Positions 26,772-34,132 are shown, numbered from the stretch's first letter. The stretch: DNA of 64,000 bases from Streptomyces sp. NBC_01439 (GCF_036227605.1 NZ_CP109487.1:1116001-1180000); one strand, 5' to 3'. Translations and numbers: made by a program. The notes: generated from the letters alone by a model not told the origin.

Positions 26772-26819
26772 GACATCGCCTTCTGATGGCTTCCAAGCAC
26801 TTCGCGGGGCAGACCAGGC

Positions 26820-27248
26820 TCAGGCCGCCATGAAGCGACCCAGATCGCGTGACTTGCACTGAAGGGCGGCTGCCCAAGCCCCCTCAGAGGAAACCGGGGC
26901 CGCCGGGACCTGAACATCCTTGAGACCTCCGTCCTCGGCGATGCCTGCTGGCTGCCAGTTCACCTCGATGCCTGCCCTCTCCGCCAGGACCAGCATCGTG
27001 GCGGCGAAGCCCTCGGACAGGGCAGCCATGACTGCGTGACTCGTTCTCCGGTGCCACGCAAGCAGGGCGTCGACGAACTCTTTGAACGCGATGGGGTCGA
27101 TCTGGCACTCGTCAGCTTGCATGGGTCCGATGCCGGACGGCAGCCCCAGTTCGGCTTCGTAGACACTCACCTGGCTCATGAACAGCCGGGAGGCCCCGTT
27201 GGACGGGTTCCACAGGGTCTCGTCGCCCATGTCGTAGTACTGGCTCAA
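26820..27248 (-). CDS. DUF6086-like passenger protein of the ISL3 element
   Basis: 142 residues from TTG 27248 behind GGGAGGGG; an upstream ATG at 27299 would add 17 unrelated residues. The start SQYYDMGDETLWNPSNGASR and the SGIGPMQADECQID segment are what I recall of DUF6086 proteins, cytoplasmic and of unknown function. It lies between the transposase end and the right repeat, so it travels with the element. ISL3 elements normally carry only a transposase. Possibly an immunity-like or regulatory factor. Confidence 0.75.
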   Translation of the reverse strand: MSQYYDMGDETLWNPSNGASRLFMSQVSVYEAELGLPSGIGPMQADECQIDPIAFKEFVDALLAWHRRTSHAVMAALSEGFAATMLVLAERAGIEVNWQPAGIAEDGGLKDVQVPAAPVSSEGAWAAALQCKSRDLGRFMAA

Positions 27249-27368
27249 TGCAGCCCCTCCCTTTTGGTCATACCGGCCAGCGTCGCAAGCACATGACATT
27301 ACGGTCAGTCAGCCCTCCACGGAAAGTGAGCCAGAACCCGAAGTCGTGAACATCTGCTGTCCGTTCTC

Positions 27369-27580
27369 GGTTCTGGCACAGATCTTGGGGAGTCGTTGCG
27401 GAGCGTCACCTCGACGTTCGATTGTGAGGGGCTGGGTCGTGTGAGACCCCGTACGTCTTGCCGTCTAACAGCCGGTGGCGATGCTCCCACAGGCCCTGAT
27501 TCGTCGCTGTCGTGGTCGGCTGTGGACGGTGATGGTGCCGGTAATGCTGACCGACACATCGTTCGTTGGCTGGACCAAGA
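27369..27580 (+). pseudogene. Left arm of the composite: ISL3 5' fragment
   Basis: The first 200 bp match, by eye at about 80%, the transposase-5' end of the element at 28341-30151. This includes the terminal repeat and the transposase start (MLTDTSFVGW against MQTDAPFWDS). Coding stops making sense near 27580, where istB sequence begins. The arm provides an end but no enzyme. Confidence 0.75.
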
Positions 27581-27582
27581 CC

Positions 27583-27716
27583 TTCGCCGCCCCCGCCTCT
27601 GCGCGGCCATCGTCGACCGCCTCACCTTCAACGGCACCATCATCGGAACCGGAACCGACTCCTACCGCCTCGCCAGCACCCGAGCACGCGCCGAGGAGTC
27701 GGCCAAGGCCGTATGA
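27583..27716 (+). pseudogene. istB C-terminal fragment
   Basis: The frame RRPRLCAAIVDRLTFNGTII … TDSYRLASTRARAEE ends at TGA 27716. It is the C-terminus of an IstB-type ATPase (DRL … GxSYRL). The sequence after it (GGTCCAAAACTGACGC by 27775) resembles an IS21 end. An IS21 element therefore inserted here and was mostly deleted. Confidence 0.7.
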
Positions 27717-27746
27717 CCGCCCAGCAGTCTGGCCGGGGCTGTGGAA

Positions 27747-28280
27747 TTACCGGCCGGACCTGGTCCAAAACTGACGCGGCGCGAAACCCTCGCGCCGCAG
27801 CCAGTGCTCGGTATAGACGATCCGCTCGGCCTCGATCACGGCAAGAGGCCCCGACGGCGGTTCGTCGAGCGAAAGCGAACGCTCGACATGGTCGGACTGC
27901 CAGCGGAAGGCCGACCAGTAGTGCTCGAAGTCGGGGTCATCTTCGGACAACGTGCGAGCCCGCCCAAAGACCTGAGCACCTCGGCTGCTTGCCTGCCCGA
28001 CCAGCGGAGCGAAAATCCCCACTGAGACCCGGGGGTCCGCAGCAAGGTTCCTCATCTTCGGCGAACGCGGGGCGGCGGTGAACATCACCGCGAAGTCGAG
28101 GTGGAAGTAGCGCACCGGCGTCGCCAGTGGCCCCTCCGGCCCTGCCGTCGCCAGTACGCACATGTTCTGCGACGACAGCAGATTGAGTATCCGCTCTTCC
28201 AGATGCTCTCGATCGAGCCGCTTCTTCGGTGCCGGGCCAGACAGCCACGGGTTGGTCACAGGCATGATCAAGTATCCCAT
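27747..28280 (-). CDS. PPOX-like flavin protein carried inside the composite element
   Basis: 177 residues from ATG 28280; a second ATG five codons on is possible. CVLATAGPEGPLATPVRYF, then FTAAPRSPKMRNLAADPRVSV, is the split-barrel core of F420/FMN-dependent pyridoxamine-phosphate-oxidase-like proteins, here close to the general-stress type. The last residues (RQFWTRSGR) read into the IS21 remnant, so the native C-terminus is replaced. It differs from the other barrels in this window. It is likely still functional, as the core is complete. Confidence 0.8.
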   Translation of the reverse strand: MGYLIMPVTNPWLSGPAPKKRLDREHLEERILNLLSSQNMCVLATAGPEGPLATPVRYFHLDFAVMFTAAPRSPKMRNLAADPRVSVGIFAPLVGQASSRGAQVFGRARTLSEDDPDFEHYWSAFRWQSDHVERSLSLDEPPSGPLAVIEAERIVYTEHWLRREGFAPRQFWTRSGR

Positions 28281-28340
28281 GCCTCACCGCCTGGATCCCC
28301 AGAGCCCGGTCAGCCACAGCTGGCGGTGCCGTCAAATCTC

Positions 28341-30151
28341 GGTTCTGGCAAAGATCTTGGGGAGTCGCAGACGTTACTGGAGCAGGATCATCTTGCGGAG
28401 AAGTTCGAATCCGGCTCGACCGTAGAGCTGCTTTTTGATCTTCTTGATGCGGTTCACGGCGCCCTCGATGCTGCCGGAGCTCCAGTCCAGGGTGAGCCCC
28501 GCTGTCACGGCGCCGAGGTCCCGAAGCAGGTGGAGTGCGAAGCCGCTCAGGCCGGGCAGTTGGCTAGCGTCGACCGCGTCGACCGCGTCGATCCAAGCAG
28601 GGAGCGTGGCACCCAGACGGTCGCTGAGTATCTCGCCGAAGTCGCGGACATGCCCGGCGGCCGTGTCCAGTTCGGGGCAGCGGGCCAGGACATCCTTCAG
28701 GCCGGCGCGGTCTTCCTCGCTCAGCGCGGTGGGGTGACGGGTGAGCCAGCCGGTCACCTGCCGCACCGTCGGAGGCCGGGGCGGCGCGCCGGCCGGAGCC
28801 CCGCGGAGGGTGGCGATGTAGCTGCGGACCATTTGGTAGGTGACGGGTGCGTTGTCGACAACGAGTTCATTGTGAAGGCGGGTGACGCTGGTGCATCCCT
28901 CGGCGAATCGGCGCTCCAGGTAGGGCTTGTAGGGGTCCAGCCTGCTGGGTCGGGGCCGGTTCTCGCGGATGGTGTCCTGCCAATGTGCGGCATTCGCGTA
29001 TCTGAGCACGGTGTTGAGGCCCCAGCCCAGGTGCCGGGCGATCGCCCGGCGTGAGTGACCTTGAGCAAGGAGCTCGTGGACCAGGGCGTGCGCGGCCTTC
29101 TTGCGCTCAGCCCGCGGGCCGATGGGCGCCGGGTCGTCCTGCGGTCGGCCGGAAGTCAGTCGGATGGCCTCCGGCAGCATGCTGCTGGGCGAAGGGTCGC
29201 GCAGGCAGTCGCGGTGGGCGGCAACGCAGGTTTCCACGGCTCGGCCGAGGCTCTGCCACAGGTGGAACCTGTCGGCGACTTGCAGAGCGTCGGGGGCACC
29301 GCGTCGTGCTCCCTCGGCGTATGCGCCCGCCCGGTCCCGGCAGATGATCTCCACGCCGGGGTGGCGAATCAGCCAGGCGGCCAGCGGCCCGGCCTCGCGG
29401 GTCGGGAGCACGTCGACCACGCGATGGTCTTCGACGCTGGTCAAGACGGTGGAGTAGGTCTGGCCGCGGCGGATCGCGAAGTCGTCCACGCCCAGCACGC
29501 GCGGAGTACCGCACTGCGGATCGGGCAATGCCATGACCCTCCGTAACAAGGTCATCCGGCCGGCTCCGAAGCCCAGCTGGGCCGCCAGCCGGGCGCCGGC
29601 CCGCCCGGCCAGCGCGAGCCCCACTCGCTCCAGGGCGTGGTTGAGCCGAGTGGTGAACCGTGCGTGCGGGGCGGCCAGCCGGGAGAACGGCTCGGCGAAC
29701 GTCCTGCGCGGGCAGTCCGCCGACCCGCAGATGAAGCGCCGGACCGTCAGCCGGATCACAAAGCCCTGCTCAGCGAGCGGAAGGTCCTTCAGCCTGCGCT
29801 GGTAGCGGTCATGGACCCGGTCCGAGAAGCGGCCGCAGTCCGGACATGCAGCCCCGGCCGCGCGGCCTCTCGCCACCACCTCGACCGTGCCGAACGCGGC
29901 TGTGACCGCCTCGACATCCACATCGTCGATTCCGTCGAACACCAGCGAATCCCAGAACGGTGCATCGGTCTGCATGACCAGCACCATCACCGTCCACAGG
30001 CTCCACCATCAGTGACAAGCAGACACCTGAGGGAGCGTCATCTCCGACTGTCAGACGACAAGGCGTACGCCGTCACACAGGAGCCGGTCTCCTTGCAATC
30101 GAACACTGAGGTAACGCTCCGCGACGACTCCCCAAGATCTGTGCCAGAACC
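28341..30151 (-). mobile_element. ISL3-type element, right arm of the composite
   Basis: The 1811-bp element has inverted ends GGTTCTGGCAAAGATCTTGG (28341) and GGTTCTGGCACAGATCTTGG (inverted from 30151), one base different. Its two direct flanks do not match (CAAATCTC against CCGTTCTC). Confidence 0.88.
28374..29990 (-). CDS. ISL3-family transposase
   Basis: 538 residues; an ATG five codons in is an equally good start. Zinc-ribbon N-terminus (CPDCGRFSDRVHDRY … CPRRTFAEPF), then helix-turn-helix segments, then the DDE core with GVDDFAIRRG and ICRDRAGAYAEG, and SSGSIEGAVNRIKKIKKQLY for the last Glu. The ends at FELLRKMILLQ and the gene layout are the same as in the other ISL3 copy. Complete frame; probably the enzyme that mobilised the composite. 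Confidence 0.93.
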   Translation of the reverse strand: MMVLVMQTDAPFWDSLVFDGIDDVDVEAVTAAFGTVEVVARGRAAGAACPDCGRFSDRVHDRYQRRLKDLPLAEQGFVIRLTVRRFICGSADCPRRTFAEPFSRLAAPHARFTTRLNHALERVGLALAGRAGARLAAQLGFGAGRMTLLRRVMALPDPQCGTPRVLGVDDFAIRRGQTYSTVLTSVEDHRVVDVLPTREAGPLAAWLIRHPGVEIICRDRAGAYAEGARRGAPDALQVADRFHLWQSLGRAVETCVAAHRDCLRDPSPSSMLPEAIRLTSGRPQDDPAPIGPRAERKKAAHALVHELLAQGHSRRAIARHLGWGLNTVLRYANAAHWQDTIRENRPRPSRLDPYKPYLERRFAEGCTSVTRLHNELVVDNAPVTYQMVRSYIATLRGAPAGAPPRPPTVRQVTGWLTRHPTALSEEDRAGLKDVLARCPELDTAAGHVRDFGEILSDRLGATLPAWIDAVDAVDASQLPGLSGFALHLLRDLGAVTAGLTLDWSSGSIEGAVNRIKKIKKQLYGRAGFELLRKMILLQ

Positions 30152-30172
30152 CCGTTCTCATGAACAAGGCCA

Positions 30173-30679
30173 CACCGGCCGCGAGCATCCCCGGCTCATA
30201 CACATACGGCATCGCCGGGTCCTGCGGTGGAGGTGCTGCCACTGTCCAGGTGGTCCATGCGTGCAGGGCGACGATGCCGATGTTGCGCAGGGCGGCTTCC
30301 GTGAATGCGAACTCGACCGCCGCATCGCCGGCCGGTGAGCCATCGACGCCCAGGAGATCTGTCGGGCTGGGCCTGGCTGGTCCCGCACGACCAGGACCGG
30401 GCAGTGGCTGTGCGCGGCCAGATGCACCGCAGTTGACCCCAGCAGCAGGCCCACGAAGCCGCCCAGCCCCCGGCTGCCGACCACGACCAGCACGGCGGTG
30501 CGCGACTGAGCCTCCAGCACCGTCAGCGGCTCACCCGTGACCACCGCGTTGGTGACCTCCACCTCCGGCGCAACGGAACGCGCACGCTCCACCGCCTCAG
30601 CCACCATCCGACCGACCATGTTGTGCAGCCCGCCCTCGGCTGGACCCAGCGGCAACGGGCCCAGCGACACGTGCATCAT
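30173..30679 (-). pseudogene. N-terminal part of the transposon-split universal stress protein
   Basis: Domain 1 lacks its first strands; it starts near PAEGGLHNMVGRMVAEAVER and has the full phosphate loop VVGSRGLGGFVGLLLGST and HCPVLVVRDQPG. At about 30360 the frame shifts, and domain 2 opens as DLLGVDGSPAGDAAVEFAF in another frame, running to EPGMLAAG at the transposon border. The rest of domain 2 is at 24131-24390. So three lesions affect this gene: N-terminal loss, a frameshift and the insertion. It was a tandem-domain USP like the two at 19.5-21.3 kb. Confidence 0.82.
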
Positions 30680-30736
30680 CGACCACCATGCGGGCGGTCA
30701 GCTGCCGGTCGGGTTCAAAACGGCTGCGCATCGTCA

Positions 30737-31015
30737 TCACCCTGGGATCAGGCCCTCGCCGGAGAGCAGCTCGCGCACCTGCGTGAGGCTGGTCGTCTCG
30801 TCGGGCAGCACCAGGTCGGACGGTGTGATCCGGTCGTCCGGCAGCGGTGTGCCGAGGCTGCGCACCGCGTCCAGCAGGGCCGAGAGGGCGGAGGTGAACG
30901 CCGCCTCGTCGCCTGTGTCGGTGGCTGTCTGCAGGGCGGAGTCCAGCTCGTTGAACCGGGCAAGGTGTTCTTCGGTGATCTCGTACTGGCCCTCGGCGAG
31001 AATCCGCATGATCAT
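30737..31015 (-). CDS. PspA-associated protein (PspAA-like)
   Basis: 92 residues. MIMRILAEGQYEITEEHLAR begins as PspAA-family proteins do, with ITPSDLVLPDE near the end. It overlaps the pspA stop by 4 nt. Members partner PspA in envelope-stress control in actinobacteria, which lack PspBC. It is close to the decayed USP end, with no terminator seen between. Confidence 0.82.
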   Translation of the reverse strand: MIMRILAEGQYEITEEHLARFNELDSALQTATDTGDEAAFTSALSALLDAVRSLGTPLPDDRITPSDLVLPDETTSLTQVRELLSGEGLIPG

Positions 31016-31788
31016 GGCGTCGCCTCCTGGTCCGGCGGTGTCTTCCTGGTCCCGCCGCCTTCGACGGCCGGTGCAGCCGCGGACGCCGGGAGCTGGGCCT
31101 TCATCCGGGCCAGCTCGATCTCCACGTCGCTGTCGGCGGTGACGCGTTCGAGTTCGGCCTGGATGTCGTCACGTCCGGCCGGCAGGGTGGCGTCCTCCAG
31201 CGCACCGGAGGCGATCAGCTCGTCCAGCGCACCGGCGCGTGCCTGCAGCTGCTCGGTCTTGTCCTGGGCTCGCTGCATGGCCAGCCCCACATCGCCCATC
31301 TCCTCACCGATGCCCGTCACGGCTTCGGTGATACGGGTCTGCGCCTCGGCAGCGGTATAGCTCGCCTTGATGGTCTCCTTGCGGGTGCGGAACGCGTCGA
31401 CCTTCGCCTCCAGGCGCTGCGCGGCCAGCGTGAGCTTCTCCTCCTGCTCCTTCAGGGGTGCCTGCTGGCCCTCAAGATCTGAGATCTGCGCTTCCACGGC
31501 CGTCCGGCGGGTGAGCGCCTCACGGGCCAGATCCTCACGCCCCACCGCGAGCGCCTGCTCTGCCTGGCCCTGCAGCTTGCCCGTGGACTGCCGCAACTGG
31601 CTCACCTGCAGCTCGACCCGCTTGCGACTGGTCGCCACATCGGCAACGCCGCGCCGCACCCGCTGCAGCATCTCCCGCTGCTGTTCGTAGGAGTAGTCCA
31701 GGACCTCGCGCGGGTCCTCGGCCTTGTCCAGCGCCTTGTTCGCCTTGGCCCGGAACAGGGTGGCGATGCGTTGGGTGATGCTGGTCAT
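31012..31788 (-). CDS. pspA: PspA/IM30 envelope stress protein
   Basis: 258 residues. The N-terminal amphipathic helix (MTSITQRIATLFRAKANKAL) is followed by DPREVLDYSYEQQREML and a long coiled coil rich in Gln, Glu, Lys and Arg, to about residue 230, then an Ala/Pro tail. This is the ESCRT-III-like PspA/Vipp1 fold that coats and repairs the inner membrane face. pspAA follows with overlap. The promoter lies in the 160 bp before it, where I see no DosR-like box. Confidence 0.92.
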   Translation of the reverse strand: MTSITQRIATLFRAKANKALDKAEDPREVLDYSYEQQREMLQRVRRGVADVATSRKRVELQVSQLRQSTGKLQGQAEQALAVGREDLAREALTRRTAVEAQISDLEGQQAPLKEQEEKLTLAAQRLEAKVDAFRTRKETIKASYTAAEAQTRITEAVTGIGEEMGDVGLAMQRAQDKTEQLQARAGALDELIASGALEDATLPAGRDDIQAELERVTADSDVEIELARMKAQLPASAAAPAVEGGGTRKTPPDQEATP

Positions 31789-31950
31789 GGCAACCGCCTT
31801 CCTCTCGATAGCGGCGTCGCGCCGGAACGATCGGCCGAGACATCCGTGCAGCCGTGGTACCAGCCCGCCTCAAATCACCGCCGGACTCGCGCCTCTTCCA
31901 TTGTCCGGGCGCACCCCTTACGCGGCAGTCTGATCGTGCTCGGGTGCCGG

Positions 31951-32268
31951 TCATGATCGGTTCCCGGCTCGGGCAGCCGCCTGCGGGCCGGGGATGTCGC
32001 GCAAGGTGTCGCCGACGGCATGAACCAGGGCGGCGGCGATGGTGCCGGCGCCCCACAGTCCCCAGGCGACTGCGGGTGCGTCGGCGGCGAGGAGGGCGGG
32101 AACGGGCAGCACACCGGCAGCCAGGAGGACGGGGGCCGTGTGGTGGAGAGTGCGAGCCAGGCGCGAGGCGTCCCGCCGGTGGCGCAGGGCGAGCAACCTC
32201 GCGCACGCCGCGATGGTCAGAACCTGGACGGCGATCAGGACCCAAACCAGGACGAGGGCGGCCGCCAT
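31951..32268 (-). CDS. Small membrane protein, three or four helices
   Basis: 105 residues. Membrane segments at about 2-24, 45-62 and 68-88, separated by an Arg/His-rich loop (ALRHRRDASRLARTLHH). No family is recognised. It starts 2 bp after the preceding 43-residue gene and ends the membrane-gene operon that opposes the copper ATPase. Confidence 0.6.
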   Translation of the reverse strand: MAAALVLVWVLIAVQVLTIAACARLLALRHRRDASRLARTLHHTAPVLLAAGVLPVPALLAADAPAVAWGLWGAGTIAAALVHAVGDTLRDIPGPQAAARAGNRS

Positions 32269-32270
32269 GT

Positions 32271-32402
32271 CTATCGCCTCCCATCAGGGCCGCGGGGCCA
32301 GCGGTGGCGGTCCATTCGGGCGAGCACCAGGATCACCAGCACGATCCCGGCGAGCACGCCGACCACGATCGCTGCCTGGACGAGGACGGGGAGGCCGGTC
32401 AT
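32271..32402 (-). CDS. 43-residue single-span membrane protein
   Basis: MTGLPVLVQAAIVVGVLAGI opens one hydrophobic helix, followed by LARMDRHRWPRGPDGRR as a basic cytoplasmic tail. ATG 32402 overlaps the TGA of the methyltransferase gene (ATGA), so the gene is coupled. The size and position suggest an accessory of the operon. Function unknown. Confidence 0.6.
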   Translation of the reverse strand: MTGLPVLVQAAIVVGVLAGIVLVILVLARMDRHRWPRGPDGRR

Positions 32403-33121
32403 CGGTTCCTCCCGGTGGCGGAGGGGCGGGACGTCGCCTCGGGCGACGGCCCCGGCTCGAGTCCGGCCGGGGTGTACTTGCCCGGCAACGAGGGCCTGCT
32501 GGGCCGCCGTGGCCAGAAGCGGGGCGTGCGGGCGGCGTAGGCCGTCCACTCCTCCCCGAACCGGGCGGCAACCTCGCGTTCCTCGCTGCGGGCCAGGCGG
32601 GCGTACACGTACACAAGGACCGGGAACATGATCAGGGTGGGTATGGTGGGCCACTGCAGCAGGAATCCGATCACGATGAGCAGGAAGCCGTCGTACTGCG
32701 GGTGGCGTACCCAGGCGTAGAGGCCGGTGGTGGCGAGCCTGTCCGGGTGTGCGGCATCATGCAGGATCTTCCAGGCGGCGGCGATCAGCCAGAAACCGAC
32801 GCCTATGGCGACGTAGCTGGCCAGGTGGAAGGGGCTCAGGTGCGGATCGCCGGACCAGCCGGTCAGGTCGTTCCACAAGTGCCCGCCGGCGTGGGTGTCC
32901 TTGAGGAGCGGGAACTGGTTGCCGAGCCAGCTGCCCAGCAGGTAGATGGTCAGCGGGGTGCCGTACATCTCGGTGAATAGGGCCACCAGGAACGCGCTGT
33001 AGGCGCCCATGGCCCGCCAGTCCCGTTTGGTTTTCGGGTGGAAGAAGCTGGCGGCGAACACGATGAACAACGCCGTGTTGAGTACCACCAGCGGCCACAG
33101 GCCGTATGCGGCGTCAGACAT
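32399..33121 (-). CDS. Isoprenylcysteine-methyltransferase-like membrane protein
   Basis: 240 residues from ATG 33121 behind GGAGG. Four to five membrane helices, with GLYAWVRHPQYDGFLLIVIG and the C-terminal EEREVAARFGEEWTAYAART, which form the ICMT/PEMT motif that binds S-adenosylmethionine. Bacterial homologues are often found beside metal pumps, their substrate unknown. It overlaps the 88-codon gene upstream by 8 nt and the 43-residue gene downstream by 4 nt. The 30-residue Pro/Ser tail is unusual. Confidence 0.83.
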   Translation of the reverse strand: MSDAAYGLWPLVVLNTALFIVFAASFFHPKTKRDWRAMGAYSAFLVALFTEMYGTPLTIYLLGSWLGNQFPLLKDTHAGGHLWNDLTGWSGDPHLSPFHLASYVAIGVGFWLIAAAWKILHDAAHPDRLATTGLYAWVRHPQYDGFLLIVIGFLLQWPTIPTLIMFPVLVYVYARLARSEEREVAARFGEEWTAYAARTPRFWPRRPSRPSLPGKYTPAGLEPGPSPEATSRPSATGRNR

Positions 33122-33377
33122 CACGTCCTCCTCGGGGCAGTGTCCGCTGTCCACGGGCCAGGCCGCTCATGCGCCGCTGGTAGGCAGCCGTGTCGATCTG
33201 GTCGTGCCTCCGCAGGCCCGCACACCAGCGTTCGGCGGCCTCCAGGGCGGCGCGGCGGCCCCTCAGCCGGGCCAAAGGGGGCCAGCGGCTCTCGCGAGGT
33301 GTGATCAGGCGGCCGATGCTGTAGGCCAGGGCCGCGAGGATCAGAGCGCCGATCAAGATCACGATCACGGCTTGCAT
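33114..33377 (-). CDS. Small single-span membrane protein
   Basis: 87 residues from ATG 33377 behind AAGGGAC. Helix MQAVIVILIGALILAALAYS, then a basic cytoplasmic tail with WCAGLRRHDQIDTAAYQRRM, which recalls the short SHOCT-type C-terminal motif (I … YQRRL). The longer open frame would add a polar leader without a ribosome site. Fourth of six genes in the operon opposing the copper ATPase. Confidence 0.6.
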   Translation of the reverse strand: MQAVIVILIGALILAALAYSIGRLITPRESRWPPLARLRGRRAALEAAERWCAGLRRHDQIDTAAYQRRMSGLARGQRTLPRGGRDV

Positions 33378-33405
33378 GCCGCGTCCCTTGTCGTCGTCGT
33401 GCGTT

Positions 33406-33642
33406 TCAGCGGAAGGGCTTGTGGCCGTCCGGGTCACGGTCCTTGGGCGCGTCATCGTGGCCGTGGCTGTCCATGTCGTCGCCGTCGCGCAGGCCGCGCA
33501 TCATGAAGAACATCATCAGCGGGCAGGCGGCAGCGAGGGCGAGGACGGCGAGGGTGCCCACGGGCACGCCGAGCGTCAGCGCGCCGACCAGGGCGATGGC
33601 GATGGCGATCGCGTACAGGCCGTAGTTCCTGTTGTTCTTCAT
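33406..33642 (-). CDS. DUF2933-like small membrane protein
   Basis: 78 residues from ATG 33642. Two helices (NYGLYAIAIAIALVGALTLG; LAVLALAAACPLMMFFMMRG), then a His/Asp-rich tail (HGHDDAPKDRDPDGHK) that could bind metal. CPLMMFFMM and the His tail fit DUF2933, which is common in copper-resistance loci. It lies 26 bp after the SHOCT gene. Confidence 0.72.
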   Translation of the reverse strand: MKNNRNYGLYAIAIAIALVGALTLGVPVGTLAVLALAAACPLMMFFMMRGLRDGDDMDSHGHDDAPKDRDPDGHKPFR

Positions 33643-33668
33643 GGCCGGTCCTCCTCCTTGGGAGGGCA

Positions 33669-33932
33669 TCAGGGTGTGGCCGGGCCGGAGGAGCGCAGGG
33701 CGGCCAGGCGCCGCTGGTAGTCCTCTTCGTCGATGTCGCCGCGGGCGAAGCGTTCGGCGAGCAGCTGCTCGGGCGAGGGCCTGGCGGGGACGTGGGCGTG
33801 CTCGGGGCTGCGGTTCAACGCGCGGATGAGCAGGACGGCGACGGTGATGATCGGGGCCCAGAAGAGGATCATGCTGGCCGACATGGCGAGCCAGCCCCAG
33901 CCGCTGACGTTGTGGTCGAACCAGAACATCAT
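33669..33932 (-). CDS. SHOCT-domain membrane protein, operon head
   Basis: 87 residues from the ATG pair at 33932, with GGGAAG upstream. One membrane helix at 13-40 (MSASMILFWAPIITVAVLLI) and the C-terminal SHOCT motif LLAERFARGDIDEEDYQRRL. Such proteins often accompany metal ATPases. It is divergent from the cupredoxin-ATPase gene, and the paired palindromes at 34033-34069 lie in the shared promoter. Confidence 0.8.
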   Translation of the reverse strand: MMFWFDHNVSGWGWLAMSASMILFWAPIITVAVLLIRALNRSPEHAHVPARPSPEQLLAERFARGDIDEEDYQRRLAALRSSGPATP

Positions 33933-34032
33933 CGTGTTTCACTTCCCCGGATTCGGGGGCTGCGGGCGCGGGGCCCGCTGTCCGGCCAGTGACTCCTGCT
34001 ACCAATGTCGATCCGCTGTACCGCCTGCGCAG

Positions 34033-34069
34033 GGGCCACTCGGTCCCCTGTATCGGGACCGCTCAGCCC
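34033..34069. promoter_or_regulatory. Tandem OsdR/DosR-like palindromes, divergent promoter
   Basis: GGGCCACTCGGTCCC (34033-34047) and GGGACCGCTCAGCCC (34055-34069) start 22 bp apart, 64 bp before the copper-ATPase ATG and 100 bp from the SHOCT gene. They place this locus in the same apparent regulon as the genes at 2.7-21 kb. Confidence 0.65.
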
Positions 34070-34132
34070 CTACCTGGTTCGGGTAGCCAGGGGCGAGGCT
34101 GGAGGGAGTGAACACGCAGGGAGGTCAATGCC

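Larger units (their letters stand above)
25050..27338 (+). mobile_element. ISL3-type element with passenger gene, 8-bp duplication
   Basis: The ends are 25-bp perfect inverted repeats beginning GGTTCTGGCTCACTTTCCGT at 25050 and, inverted, at 27338. CGAAGTCG flanks both sides (25042-25049 and 27339-27346). The 2289-bp unit has a full transposase and a second gene in the opposite direction. It inserted into the right terminal repeat of the 24391-30172 element. Confidence 0.92.
27369..30151. mobile_element. Composite ISL3 unit carrying a flavin-protein gene, 8-bp duplication
   Basis: Outer ends both read GGTTCTGGCACAGATCTTGG, from 27369 inward and, inverted, from 30151 inward. CCGTTCTC flanks both outer sides (27361-27368 and 30152-30159). 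Inside lie an ISL3 arm fragment, an istB fragment, a PPOX-like gene and a full ISL3 element. The inner end at 28341 has no matching duplication, so the outer pair moved as one unit. It sits 14 bp, plus duplications, from the other ISL3 insertion. Confidence 0.85.
24391..30172. mobile_element. Host element of the nest: terminal repeats, cargo gene, no transposase
   Basis: The left end starts TGGCTTTGTTCATGAGAACG at 24391. The right end, inverted, starts TGGCCTTGTTCATGAGAACG at 30172. The repeats run about 51-57 bp to AAGGCAC and differ by one base and a 6-bp GAACGG duplication. CACCGG flanks both sides (24385-24390 and 30173-30178). Two ISL3-type elements lie inside the right repeat. Without them and their duplications the element is about 694 bp and holds one 131-residue gene. 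No transposase fits in it, so it is non-autonomous. The family is unknown to me. Confidence 0.82.

Noticed and set aside
28333..28348. Search for a target duplication at the inner end of the right-arm ISL3 element
   Set aside because: CAAATCTC on the left does not match CCGTTCTC on the right; the duplication belongs to the outer pair of ends.
30160..30540. Plus-strand ORF starting MNKATPAASIPG
   Set aside because: It is antisense to USP coding sequence and starts inside a transposon end.
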